DNA of 64,000 nt, taken from positions 1 to 64,000 of the forward strand of contig JAGBZO010000020.1 of the NCBI GenBank assembly GCA_017628205.1, in the 5' to 3' direction. A program made the translations under genes and the position numbers. Within the stretch, counting starts at the first letter, position 1; every line of letters begins with the position of its first letter. The notes below the pieces were generated by a model. It ran no database searches. It saw only the letters and a list, made by a program, of their open reading frames with translations, and was not told where the DNA came from. Source of the DNA: Duodenibacillus sp. (GTDB lineage: Bacteria > Pseudomonadota > Gammaproteobacteria > Burkholderiales > Burkholderiaceae_F). Below, one piece after another: positions 47,038 through 55,641 of this stretch.

Positions 47038-48942
47038 TTAGCCGCCTCCCCATTTCAATCGCTTCAGATACACCAACAGCAAAGAGATGGCTGCAGGCGT
47101 AACACCGGAAATTCGGCCGGCCTGCCCCAATGTCTCCGGTCGTCTTGCTTTGAGTTTTTGGCGTACCTCAAATGACAAGCCGGTCACATCGTCATAATTG
47201 ATATCATCGGGCAAGCGCATATTTTCGTGCGCCAAAGTTTTCGCGATCTCATCCTTCTGTCGTTCGATGTAACCTTGATACTTCAGAGCGATTTCGACCT
47301 GTTCAATACATGTCTTATCATCGAGTGTTTCACGTGAAACAAGCTCGCCGTCCTCTCGCTTCAGCGTCATGAGGTTTTCATAAGACACATACGGACGCGA
47401 CAACAAATTAGCCAACGAATATTCGCGTTCTATCCCCGTGTTCAAAACACGCTGAACTTCCGCCTGAGAAACTTGCTTCGGCGTGATCCACGTATTACGC
47501 AAACGCTGGAGTTCCTTCTCGATCGCATCGCGTTTGCGGGCATACAGATCCCATTTTTCATCGCTCAACACTCCCAACTTGTGGGCGGTTTCAGCCAAAC
47601 GGGCGTCCGCGTTGTCCTCTCGCAAACTCAAACGATATTCCGCTCGACTTGTGAACATACGGTCGGGTTCCGTTACGCCTCGCGTCGTCAAATCGTCAAT
47701 CATGACGCCAAGATAAGCCTCGTCTCGGCGAGGCGTCCACTGCTCTTTATCCAATGCCTTTGCGGCGGCATTAATCCCCGCCAACAAACCTTGGGCCGCA
47801 GCCTCTTCATATCCCGTCGTACCGTTAATTTGACCAGCAAAAAACAGACCTTCCATCCGCTTGGTTTCGAAGGTGCGTTTCAGTTCACGCGGATCGTAAT
47901 AATCGTACTCGATGGCATATCCCGGACGGAGTAAATGAGCGTGTTCCAATCCGGGAATGCAGTGAATCATATTCAGCTGCACGTCAAACGGAAGCGACGT
48001 CGAGATGCCGTTGGGGTAAAACTCGTTGGTCGTCAAACCTTCCGGTTCAAGAAAAATTTGGTGACTGTCTTTCCCCTTAAATCGCTGAACCTTATCCTCG
48101 ATCGAAGGACAATAACGAGGACCAACCCCTTCAATGACGCCGGAATACATGGGCGAACGATCCAGATTCGCCATGATAATGTCATGCATCTGTTGGTTGG
48201 TATGCGTAATCCAGCAGGGCACCTGTTTCGGATGAACGATATCAGGCTCCATCACGGAGAAGTGCGGTACGGGATCTAGATCCCCGGGTTGCTCCTGGCA
48301 CTTGGAAAAGTCAATACTTCTACCGTCAATACGTGCGGGCGTGCCAGTCTTGAGGCGACCCTTGGGCATCCCCAATTCAATCAAGCGCTCGGCCAAACGA
48401 ATGGAAGGAGGATCCCCGACACGCCCCGCCGGATAGTGTTCGAGCCCAATATGAATCAACCCATTCAAAAAGGTCCCCGCACACAGCACCACACTCTTCG
48501 ATTTAAATCGAATGCCGGTCTGGGTGACGGCACCGGCGATACGTCCGTTTTCTACGATCAGATCGTCCGCCGCCTGCTGAAAGACCCATAAATTTTCCTG
48601 ATTTTCGATGCGTTTTCTCATCTCGACGCGATACAACTGACGATCGATCTGAGCGCGAGTCGCACGGACTGCCGGCCCCTTGGAGCTGTTCAAAATACGG
48701 AATTGAATCCCGGCTACGTCCGTAACAGCCCCCATTACCCCGCCCATGGCGTCTACTTCTTTGACCAAATGGCCCTTGCCAATACCGCCAATCGAAGGAT
48801 TACATGACAGCTGGCCGATCGTCTCCATGTTATGCGTCAACAAGAGCGTCTTAGCCCCCATACGAGCCGAAGCCAAACAAGCTTCTGCTCCGGCATGACC
48901 GCAGCCGATCACAATTACATCAAATTCAACAGGATATAACAT
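47038..48942 (-). CDS. mnmG: tRNA uridine-5-carboxymethylaminomethyl modification enzyme MnmG (GidA)
   Basis: FAD-dependent partner of MnmE in wobble-uridine modification, 634 residues. FAD loop [20 protein letters not shown] (about residue 7), CxC-type region [16 protein letters not shown], and [17 protein letters not shown]. The ATG at 48942 (MLYPVEFDV) is chosen because the open frame upstream, beginning GTG at 48969, encodes the parS palindrome. A perfect parS lies inside the gene at 47326-47341. Confidence 0.98.
   Translation of the reverse strand: MLYPVEFDVIVIGCGHAGAEACLASARMGAKTLLLTHNMETIGQLSCNPSIGGIGKGHLVKEVDAMGGVMGAVTDVAGIQFRILNSSKGPAVRATRAQIDRQLYRVEMRKRIENQENLWVFQQAADDLIVENGRIAGAVTQTGIRFKSKSVVLCAGTFLNGLIHIGLEHYPAGRVGDPPSIRLAERLIELGMPKGRLKTGTPARIDGRSIDFSKCQEQPGDLDPVPHFSVMEPDIVHPKQVPCWITHTNQQMHDIIMANLDRSPMYSGVIEGVGPRYCPSIEDKVQRFKGKDSHQIFLEPEGLTTNEFYPNGISTSLPFDVQLNMIHCIPGLEHAHLLRPGYAIEYDYYDPRELKRTFETKRMEGLFFAGQINGTTGYEEAAAQGLLAGINAAAKALDKEQWTPRRDEAYLGVMIDDLTTRGVTEPDRMFTSRAEYRLSLREDNADARLAETAHKLGVLSDEKWDLYARKRDAIEKELQRLRNTWITPKQVSQAEVQRVLNTGIEREYSLANLLSRPYVSYENLMTLKREDGELVSRETLDDKTCIEQVEIALKYQGYIERQKDEIAKTLAHENMRLPDDINYDDVTGLSFEVRQKLKARRPETLGQAGRISGVTPAAISLLLVYLKRLKWGGG
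47326..47341. promoter_or_regulatory. parS site (perfect, inside mnmG)
   Basis: TGTTTCACGTGAAACA matches the ParB consensus at all 16 positions. It lies within the mnmG coding sequence, about 2.5 kb from parB. Confidence 0.93.
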
Positions 48943-48952
48943 AACAACTGAA

Positions 48953-48968
48953 GGTTTCACGTGAAACA
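48953..48968. promoter_or_regulatory. parS site (15/16, just before the mnmG start)
   Basis: GGTTTCACGTGAAACA has the full 14-bp GTTTCACGTGAAAC core. It lies 11 bp upstream of the mnmG ATG. Confidence 0.9.
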
Positions 48969-49046
48969 CAAAAGAAGAAGGCGCATCTGTTTTAATTTTT
49001 CTTATTTTTTACCGATCCGCCTCAACAACGCTACCGTTGCTAATTT

Positions 49047-49062
49047 TGTTTCACGTGAAACT
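49047..49062. promoter_or_regulatory. parS site (15/16, between mnmE and mnmG)
   Basis: TGTTTCACGTGAAACT has the full 14-bp core. It lies 85 bp from the previous site and 27 bp after the mnmE stop. Confidence 0.9.
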
Positions 49063-49088
49063 TTTTTGCAATTAATTGAGTGAGAATA

Positions 49089-50456
49089 TTATTTGCCGAT
49101 GCAGAAACGAGAGAAGATCATTCCCAACAAATCATCCGGCAATGTTTGGCCGACAATCTCTCCGAGCGCATTCGAGCTCAGTCGCAATTCTTCCGCCGCA
49201 ATTTCCAGATTCATCGAACCAATGCCCAAAACTACGTTTTGCAAATGTTCTTGGGCTCTGGCAATGCAATCGAGATGACGGGCTCTCGCCATAAAATCAC
49301 CTTCGGAAACCTCGCTCATCCCGGCGATTCGTCGCAACTCTTGCGTCAATACCTCCACTCCAAATCCGGTCTTCGTAGACAACAACAAACCGTCGACAGC
49401 GGTATCTTCCGCCTTCACAAGATCGACCTTGTTAACGACCGTCAAGAACTCGACGCCTTCTCTAAGCCGCGGCAAAATCAACTCCATCGCGGTTTGATCT
49501 TCTTCATCTGCCAAGCGAGTTACGTCCTTCAGATGCAAGATGACATCGGCATTTTCAATGGCTTTGAGCGTTCGTTCGATACCGATCATCTCGACCGTAT
49601 CCTCGGTCTGACGCAGACCTGCCGTATCGATCAACTTGATCGGAACGCCGTCCACTTCGATGGCGTACTCGATTTTGTCTCGCGTTGTCCCGGCAATATC
49701 GGTAACGATCGCCACCTCGTCTCCGGCCAACGTATTCATCAGGGAGCTCTTGCCTACATTGGGAGAACCTACCAATACGACCGTCAAGCCGTCTCGGAGC
49801 ACCTTGCCTCGCATAGCGGATTTGGATAAGTCCTGAACCTGCCCCAGCAAATCGACGGCACGTTGAGCAACATGTCCATTCTCAATAAACTCAATTTCTT
49901 CTTCGGGAAAATCAAGCGTAGCTTCGACAAAGGCTCTCAGATCAATCAGTTGTTCGTTTAGGTCGGTGATTCGTTTGGAAAAACAACCTTGAAGAGATCG
50001 TGCGGCGGCTCGCGCCGAAGCGGCACTTCCTGCATCGATCAAATCGGCTACGGCCTCAGCCTGAGCCAGATCAATACGTCCGTTCAGAAAAGCGCGTTGC
50101 GTAAACTCCCCCGGTTCGGCGTAACGCAGGCCAACCTTTGAACCGACTCGCATACAACGATCCATGATCATTTGCTGAATCGCCGTTCCTCCATGCGCTT
50201 GAATCTCCAACACGTCTTCCCCCGTATAAGAGCGGGGGGCAACAAATCGAATGACAATCGCCTGATCGATCGCCTGTCCGTCATCATCTTCAACAGGACA
50301 CAGATGCGCGAATCGAGGTTTCAAAACCTTCCCTTTGAAGAGTTCCTGAACAATCGAATCCATTGCTGTTGCAGAACCAGAAAGACGAATGATTCCGACA
50401 CCGCCTCTTCCTGGCGCCGAAGCTCTTGCAATAATCGGGGCTTTATTCTCGTTCAT
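49089..50456 (-). CDS. mnmE: tRNA modification GTPase MnmE (TrmE)
   Basis: Partner of MnmG in cmnm5U34 synthesis, 455 residues. N-terminal folate-binding domain GRGGVGIIRLSG, G1 loop GSPNVGKSSLMNTLAGD (about residue 227), DTAGLRQTEDTVE (G3), NKVDL (G4) and the C-terminal catalytic CIGK motif. ATG at 50456. Leftward, ahead of mnmG, separated by two parS sites. Confidence 0.98.
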   Translation of the reverse strand: MNENKAPIIARASAPGRGGVGIIRLSGSATAMDSIVQELFKGKVLKPRFAHLCPVEDDDGQAIDQAIVIRFVAPRSYTGEDVLEIQAHGGTAIQQMIMDRCMRVGSKVGLRYAEPGEFTQRAFLNGRIDLAQAEAVADLIDAGSAASARAAARSLQGCFSKRITDLNEQLIDLRAFVEATLDFPEEEIEFIENGHVAQRAVDLLGQVQDLSKSAMRGKVLRDGLTVVLVGSPNVGKSSLMNTLAGDEVAIVTDIAGTTRDKIEYAIEVDGVPIKLIDTAGLRQTEDTVEMIGIERTLKAIENADVILHLKDVTRLADEEDQTAMELILPRLREGVEFLTVVNKVDLVKAEDTAVDGLLLSTKTGFGVEVLTQELRRIAGMSEVSEGDFMARARHLDCIARAQEHLQNVVLGIGSMNLEIAAEELRLSSNALGEIVGQTLPDDLLGMIFSRFCIGK

Positions 50457-50565
50457 GATTCATCCATTTCTAGGCAAATTTAGTAGCAATATTTTAGACC
50501 CAGACACCTTAATCGTTCCCGTCTTTTTGTATATCATCTAGACATATTTCTATGTCTGTTTCGTT

Positions 50566-50868
50566 ATGTCCTTACCCAAGAAAAATCAATCTCAACTCGG
50601 AGCATCGATTGTCGGGGCTTGCTTGGCCGTCATTTCATCCATCCCCTTAACGGCATACCTGGGAGCATTGTTTGGAGAGACTTACAACATGCGGGTCGCC
50701 ATTTATGGCGGTCTTCTATTGTGGGTTGTCGTTGGCGCCATCACCATTTTTTGTATCACGTCCAAAAGCGCCAATCAGTCCATTTCACCCAATCGAATCG
50801 CCCTATGGTTCGTCAGCACCTGGTTATGGCCGATTCCATTGTTGATGTGGAAAAGAAAACGACAGTAA
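50566..50868 (+). CDS. small membrane protein of unknown function
   Basis: A 100-residue protein with about three helices (roughly residues 13-35, 45-65 and 78-95) and a basic tail (WKRKRQ). I do not recognise it; the topology loosely resembles the DUF3649 group, which I cannot confirm. It is the only rightward gene between the yidC and mnmE blocks. A perfect palindromic terminator follows. The reading is preferred over other frames by its hydrophobic pattern and fitting terminator. Confidence 0.6.
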   Translation: MSLPKKNQSQLGASIVGACLAVISSIPLTAYLGALFGETYNMRVAIYGGLLLWVVVGAITIFCITSKSANQSISPNRIALWFVSTWLWPIPLLMWKRKRQ

Positions 50869-50877
50869 ATTCAAAAC

Positions 50878-50904
50878 AAAAAGAGGAGGTATACCTCCTC
50901 TTTT
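50878..50904 (+). terminator. terminator of the small membrane gene
   Basis: AAAAGAGGAGGTA with its complement forms a perfect 26-base palindrome (13-bp arms, no free loop bases), with A/T-rich ends, 10 nt after the stop. Confidence 0.75.
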
Positions 50905-50919
50905 CAATTCGTCTGAAAG

Positions 50920-50957
50920 AAAAAAGGGGAGCTTGTTACCAAGCACCCCTTTTTTAT
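50920..50957 (-). terminator. terminator of the rpmH-rnpA-yidD-yidC operon
   Basis: A GC stem (GGGG..CCCC, one internal A-A mismatch) with a CTTG/CAAG inner helix, TTAC loop and a T-run on the minus strand. It is 42 nt after the yidC stop. Confidence 0.88.
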
Positions 50958-50999
50958 TCGGCTTAGCTCTCTTTCGTTAAGAAAGCTTCTTGCGCGTTC

Positions 51000-52721
51000 T
51001 TATTTTTTAGCGGCATTCGCAGCCTTGATACGATTGGCTCGTTCAGCTGCAATCTGCTTGTTGACGTACCACTGCTGCAAGATGGACAGCACGTTGTTCG
51101 TCAACCAATACAACACCAAACCGGACGCAAAGAAGAAGAACATTACACCAAAGACCAACGGCATGATGACCATCATCTTTTGTTGCATCGGATCCGTCGG
51201 CGTCGGATTGAGCTTGATCTGCAAGAACATCGTACCCATCATAACGGCGGGAAGAATGAACCACGGATCAGGCATTGCCAAGTCGGTTACCCACAACATC
51301 CATTCGGAGCCGCGCAACTCGACGCTGGCCAGCAACACCCAGTACAAAGCCAGGAAGACGGGAATCTGCAATGCGATCGGCAAGCAACCACCAACGGGAT
51401 TGATCTTTTCCTTCTTGTACAGTTCCATCAAAGCCTGCTGATAACGCTGCTTATCGTTGCCGTACTGTTCCTGCAGGGCCTTCATGCGCGGCGTCACTTC
51501 CTTCATGCGAGCCATGGACTTGTAACCCGCAGCGGAAATCGGATAGAGGATGGCCTTAACCAACACCGTCAAAAGAACGATAGCCCAACCCCAGTTTCCG
51601 ACCAAGCCGTGCAAAAAGTTCAGAACCGTATAAATCGGCTTAGCCAAGAACGTCAGCCAACCGTAGTCGACAACCAAATCCAACCCTTCGGCAATATGAG
51701 CCAAGCGTTGCTGATTTTGCGGACCAACATACAACGTCGCTTCGGTGGATGCGCTCTTCTTGGCTTCGACAGCCGGCATCTTATGAATGGAACCGACGGC
51801 ATACAAGTCGTTGGTCAACTTCGTCGTGTAGTACTCACGATCAGTATTCGGTTCAACCCAAGCAGACAAGAAGTAGTGCTGGATCATTGCAATCCAACCG
51901 TTGTTTGCCTTGACCTGATGTTCAGGACGGTCACCGATATCGTCAAAGGCAACCTTCTGGAACTTTTGTTCGTCGGTGTAGATAGCCGGACCGGTATAGG
52001 TGTAGTAGAAGGAGCTTTCGCCTTCAGGCTTGCCACCGTCGCGAGTCAACTGATAGTAGATAGACGGCGTGATAGTCGTGTCACCATTATTGGTGACGGT
52101 ATGACGAACCTTCATACCATAGTGACCGTCGATCAGTTCATAGCTCTTACGAACCGTCACGTTACCCTGAGTGCTTTCGAAAACAGCTTCAGTCACATTC
52201 ACTTCACGGCCAAGATCCTTGTCCATGCGCTTGGACTTTTCGGAACCGACATACTTGAAGGTGGACTTGTGGTTGGGGAAGTTACCGCCGATCAAGCCAC
52301 TCTGAGCGACATACACGTGCTTCGGAGTCACATCGAACAGGACGATGTTCTTCAGTTCAGGTGCGGTTTTGCCGAGAATCATGCCAACCAAACCGACATC
52401 GGTCCAATCCGCTTCTTGGCGTTCGCGCAACAATTCGGCACGCGTAACGACGGCACCTTGTTCATCAATATTGAGCTTCAACAAATCGCTGGAAACTTCG
52501 ATCGGCTTGTTAGCCTGAATCATTCCCTTGGCGACAGCATCGGCACCGCTACCGACGTTAGAGTCCGGAATGGATGCATTCGTCGTTTGAGCCTGTTGTA
52601 CCGCTTCCGGTTCAGCAAAGAAAGATTGCTTACCGTTATAGACTTGCCAGTTATCCCACAGCATAAAAATGGATACTGCAAAGATAACCCACATTAGAGT
52701 GCGCTTAAAATCGCTTCCCAT
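51000..52721 (-). CDS. yidC: membrane protein insertase YidC
   Basis: Inserts and folds inner-membrane proteins, including ATP synthase c, with or without SecYEG; 573 residues. An N-terminal anchor (LMWVIFAVSIFMLWDNW) is followed by the large periplasmic P1 domain (about residues 45-360) and five C-terminal helices. The hydrophilic groove Arg lies in VLVKAILYPISAAGYKSMARM. The C-terminus is basic (ANRIKAANAAKK). Starts 22 nt after yidD. Confidence 0.97.
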   Translation of the reverse strand: MGSDFKRTLMWVIFAVSIFMLWDNWQVYNGKQSFFAEPEAVQQAQTTNASIPDSNVGSGADAVAKGMIQANKPIEVSSDLLKLNIDEQGAVVTRAELLRERQEADWTDVGLVGMILGKTAPELKNIVLFDVTPKHVYVAQSGLIGGNFPNHKSTFKYVGSEKSKRMDKDLGREVNVTEAVFESTQGNVTVRKSYELIDGHYGMKVRHTVTNNGDTTITPSIYYQLTRDGGKPEGESSFYYTYTGPAIYTDEQKFQKVAFDDIGDRPEHQVKANNGWIAMIQHYFLSAWVEPNTDREYYTTKLTNDLYAVGSIHKMPAVEAKKSASTEATLYVGPQNQQRLAHIAEGLDLVVDYGWLTFLAKPIYTVLNFLHGLVGNWGWAIVLLTVLVKAILYPISAAGYKSMARMKEVTPRMKALQEQYGNDKQRYQQALMELYKKEKINPVGGCLPIALQIPVFLALYWVLLASVELRGSEWMLWVTDLAMPDPWFILPAVMMGTMFLQIKLNPTPTDPMQQKMMVIMPLVFGVMFFFFASGLVLYWLTNNVLSILQQWYVNKQIAAERANRIKAANAAKK

Positions 52722-52743
52722 ATCTGGTCCAGTTGTCTATTGA

Positions 52744-53028
52744 TTAATCATTGGAAGAACTCGTCTTCCCCGTGTGTTGGTCGGATTCTTTACGCCAACA
52801 GCGCCATCGAAACTTTTCGGGAACCGGATCATAACCGCTTCCGCCAACAGGATGACATCGTAGCAGACGAGCGACAGTCATCCACGTTCCTTTCAGAGCT
52901 CCGTGTCGTTGCAGAGCTTCAATGGCGTAATTTGAGCAACTCGGAACAAACCGACATTGCCATCCAACCCACCCTGACAACGTTAATTGATAACACCTAA
53001 CTAGCGCTACCAGGATTTTGGTTAGCAT
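52744..53028 (-). CDS. yidD: membrane insertion efficiency factor YidD
   Basis: A 94-residue protein that aids YidC-dependent insertion. CRFVPSCSNYAIEALQRHG (about residue 26) and HPVGGSGYDPVPE are the family signatures. The ATG at 53028 has AAGAGGC five to six bases upstream. The first 32 nt overlap the end of rnpA in another frame. Confidence 0.95.
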   Translation of the reverse strand: MLTKILVALVRCYQLTLSGWVGWQCRFVPSCSNYAIEALQRHGALKGTWMTVARLLRCHPVGGSGYDPVPEKFRWRCWRKESDQHTGKTSSSND

Positions 53029-53476
53029 TTTTAGCCTCTTGAATTACAGCATTCAATCTTTTCCGTAGCGCGCTCAGACACAATTGTGTGCCCTTACGCA
53101 CCAGTCGTTTCGCCTCATCAACAGGCAACGATCGACCCACGTCCTTAATCGGTCCACGCAAACGCAAACTGATGTCGATACCAACGTCATGCTTTGCACA
53201 AATCGAGGCGATTTCAGGCAGGGCAAGACGCGAACACTCGCGCATCACCCGCTTTACCAACGCGCGATCGACCGACCTCGGAGCATTGTGTTTGCCAACC
53301 GTAAAACCAAAACGGACGCGACCCGGTTCCTCATGCGTCTGAGCGCAAACAGAAATCAAATCACGTCCGAGGCGGATGCTCCCCGGCCCCGAAGAACGTA
53401 ACAATCTCCCAAAATCGTCCGAACAAATTACTCGAACGGAACGCGGAAAACGGAAACGAACTCGATTCTGGGTCAC
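52997..53476 (-). CDS. rnpA: ribonuclease P protein component
   Basis: Protein cofactor of RNase P for tRNA 5' maturation, 159 residues. The basic core RFGFTVGKHNAPRSVDRALVKRVMRE (quoted in parts: FGFTVGKH, RALVKRVMRE) aligns with the RNR region, though the Asn and second Arg of R-N-R read Ala and Leu. The start is a GTG at 53476 with no clear ribosome site. A hairpin containing the rpmH stop lies just upstream. The C-terminus is longer than in E. coli (119 aa). Confidence 0.93.
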   Translation of the reverse strand: MTQNRVRFRFPRSVRVICSDDFGRLLRSSGPGSIRLGRDLISVCAQTHEEPGRVRFGFTVGKHNAPRSVDRALVKRVMRECSRLALPEIASICAKHDVGIDISLRLRGPIKDVGRSLPVDEAKRLVRKGTQLCLSALRKRLNAVIQEAKNANQNPGSAS

Positions 53477-53483
53477 AGCCGTT

Positions 53484-53509
53484 TAATTGGCACGGTGAAA
53501 TGCCAATTA
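53484..53509 (-). repeat. hairpin spanning the rpmH stop, before rnpA
   Basis: TAATTGGCA and TGCCAATTA form a perfect 9-bp stem with an 8-nt loop (CGGTGAAA). It covers the rpmH stop codon and lies 8 nt before the rnpA start, with no T-run. It could attenuate or shape rpmH/rnpA expression. Confidence 0.55.
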
Positions 53510-53647
53510 GAGAGCGAGGGTATGACGGCCCTTGGCACGACGGCGAGCGAGCACGCGACGGCCGCCCTTGGTGCGAGAACGAACGAGGAAACCGTGCGTG
53601 CGAGCACGCTTAACCTTAGAAGGCTGATAGGTACGCTTGGTAGCCAT
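53507..53647 (-). CDS. rpmH: 50S ribosomal protein L34
   Basis: A 46-residue ribosomal protein. It begins [20 protein letters not shown] and contains [18 protein letters not shown], the classic L34 sequence with a MAT rather than MK start. The ATG is at 53647 with AAGGA eight bases before. First gene of the rpmH-rnpA-yidD-yidC operon, divergent from dnaA across the candidate origin. Confidence 0.98.
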   Translation of the reverse strand: MATKRTYQPSKVKRARTHGFLVRSRTKGGRRVLARRRAKGRHTLAL

Positions 53648-54177
53648 GACTTTAATCCTTACCTTGAAATAAAGGCGTTAAAAACGCGGAGCAGAAGCCA
53701 CCGCAGAGATAAAAACACGCACTCTGGCGGCTAACCGCACTGCACAGAGCACTCTAAAAAACCGTTTATCACGAGAACAAAAATTTGCCGGATCGCGTCA
53801 AAAACGAACGACAAAACGTCACCGATTTTACCCGATGACATATAAAAATATTATTGAACCCATGAAAAGCCTTATATTACACCCTATTTTTGGTACTTCT
53901 GTCAATGCCTGAAACCTGAAAAACAACGATTTTTTTGTAAATCGTCAAATGCTCGATCGATGGTTACTGCATATGGTGATCGGAGGAAATTAAATCACAA
54001 AACTTTGATCGCCCCATAAACACTAGGGCTTCATCTGAATAACTCTGTGGATAAGTTTGGGTTCGACCGTTAAAATAGTAGACCCATTCGTCTTGCAGCT
54101 TCTGCGGACTTGTTTTTCCCATCGGTTGAATTCGTTCCGTCTCCGTTCGACTTTCAACGACCTACTTACAGAACACT
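53648..54177. other. candidate oriC region (rpmH/dnaA gap)
   Basis: 530 bp without a gene. AT-rich stretches lie at 53760-53900 and 53925-54000. A perfect DnaA box (TGTGGATAA, complement TTATCCACA) is at 54046-54054, near the likely dnaA promoter (TAAAAT at about 54071). GATC appears several times around 53955-54010. Gene direction reverses here, leftward before and rightward after, as expected at a bidirectional origin. I saw only one perfect box. Confidence 0.65.
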
Positions 54178-55524
54178 ATGTCGCAATTTTGGAATCGTTG
54201 TCTCGAAGAACTCAAATCCAGCGTCCCGCAAGAAGTCTTCCAAAACTGGTTCGCCGAACTCATCGTTGAAGACGACTCTTCTCTTGAAGTCGACAGTTTG
54301 ACCATTGCCGCTCCTTCCAGTGCCAAAGCACGCACGGTTCAGCAGTCTTACGGAAAAAAAATTTCCGACATTGTCAATCGTCTTGCCAACAAGGAAATTG
54401 AATTACTGTGGACGGTCAAGGAGACGACATTCCCGAAATCCGCCGGAATCACCTCGGATACAACGCCAACCCAGATCGATATTACGCAACAGACAGGGTT
54501 ATTACCCAATCTAACCCTGAACAATATTGTTGCGGGTAAGGCCAACCAATTTGCCTATGCCGCTGCATTGCAAGTCGCCCACAGTCCGACTGCCATTTAC
54601 AACCCCTTGTTTATCTACGGGGGTGTCGGTCTTGGTAAAACGCACTTGATGCACGCCATCGGTCATGAGTACCTCAAGGCGCACCCCAACGCCAAAGTAC
54701 GGTGCGTTTCCGCTCAGCAATACGTTCAGGAATTCATGGACGCCATTCGCTATAAGGATTCCCAACCCGAAATCATGCGTCAGTTCGAAGCCCGTTATCA
54801 GGGGCTCGATCTGTTTTTGATCGACGATATCCAAAGCTTCGGCAAACGTGACGGTACGCAGACCAACTTCTTCCTGGCGTTTGAAAGCATGGTTCCGCGC
54901 GGCAAGCAAATCGTCCTTACAAGCGATACCTTCCCTCGAAGTTTGAAAGACTTCCAAGAACGTTTGTTGAGTCGTTTGACTCAAGGGCTTTTAGTAGAAA
55001 TCGAGCCGCCCGAGCTCGACATGCGCGTTCAAATTTTGCTCCAAAAAGCAGACAGATCCGGTCTGAAAATGCCTCAGGACGTAGCCAACTCCATCGCCAA
55101 ACGTTTGAAGAGTAACGTTCGCGAACTCGAAGGCGCGGTACAACAAATTTTGGCCTATACGAACTTCCATAAAGTCCCGGTGACAATGGATACCGTTCGT
55201 ATCGCGTTGCGAGACATTTTCAAGGCAAGCGCGGTTCCTGTTACCGTGGAAAACATTCAACAGAACGTGGCCGAGTACTACAACCTGAAAATAGCCGACA
55301 TGTACTCCAAATCTCGAGCCGCTCCGATCGCCAGAGCCCGACAAATCGCCATGTATTTGTCAAAAGAGTTGACTCAAAAAAGCTTGCCCGAAATCGGCTC
55401 TTTGTTCGGGGGACGCGATCATACGACCGTGTTGTACGCCTGCAAGAAAATTGCGGCAGACAGATCCAAAAACGAGGAGTTGAAACACGACTTGAACATT
55501 CTTGAACAACGCATCAAGAATTAA
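54178..55524 (+). CDS. dnaA: chromosomal replication initiator protein DnaA
   Basis: Binds DnaA boxes and unwinds oriC, 448 residues. Domain I begins FWNRCLEELKSSVPQEVFQNW. The AAA+ Walker A is GGVGLGKTHLMHAIG (about residue 150), with LFLIDDIQSF as Walker B. The C-terminal signature is FGGRDHTTVLYACKKI. The ATG at 54178 has no clear Shine-Dalgarno. An upstream DnaA box suggests autoregulation. Confidence 0.99.
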   Translation: MSQFWNRCLEELKSSVPQEVFQNWFAELIVEDDSSLEVDSLTIAAPSSAKARTVQQSYGKKISDIVNRLANKEIELLWTVKETTFPKSAGITSDTTPTQIDITQQTGLLPNLTLNNIVAGKANQFAYAAALQVAHSPTAIYNPLFIYGGVGLGKTHLMHAIGHEYLKAHPNAKVRCVSAQQYVQEFMDAIRYKDSQPEIMRQFEARYQGLDLFLIDDIQSFGKRDGTQTNFFLAFESMVPRGKQIVLTSDTFPRSLKDFQERLLSRLTQGLLVEIEPPELDMRVQILLQKADRSGLKMPQDVANSIAKRLKSNVRELEGAVQQILAYTNFHKVPVTMDTVRIALRDIFKASAVPVTVENIQQNVAEYYNLKIADMYSKSRAAPIARARQIAMYLSKELTQKSLPEIGSLFGGRDHTTVLYACKKIAADRSKNEELKHDLNILEQRIKN

Positions 55525-55526
55525 AG

Positions 55527-55564
55527 AAAAATCAGCTTTTTCATATCGGAAAAGCTGATTTTTT
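55527..55564 (+). terminator. terminator between dnaA and dnaN
   Basis: A perfect 14-bp stem (AAAAATCAGCTTTT with its complement), 9-nt loop and T-run. It lies just after the dnaA stop, so dnaN probably also has its own promoter. Confidence 0.88.
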
Positions 55565-55641
55565 CACCTCTGGAAATGGTTTGGATTCTTCTTTTTCGTT
55601 AAAATTGTTTGTTGCTACGAAGCTTTTGGGACTTAGAAAAA

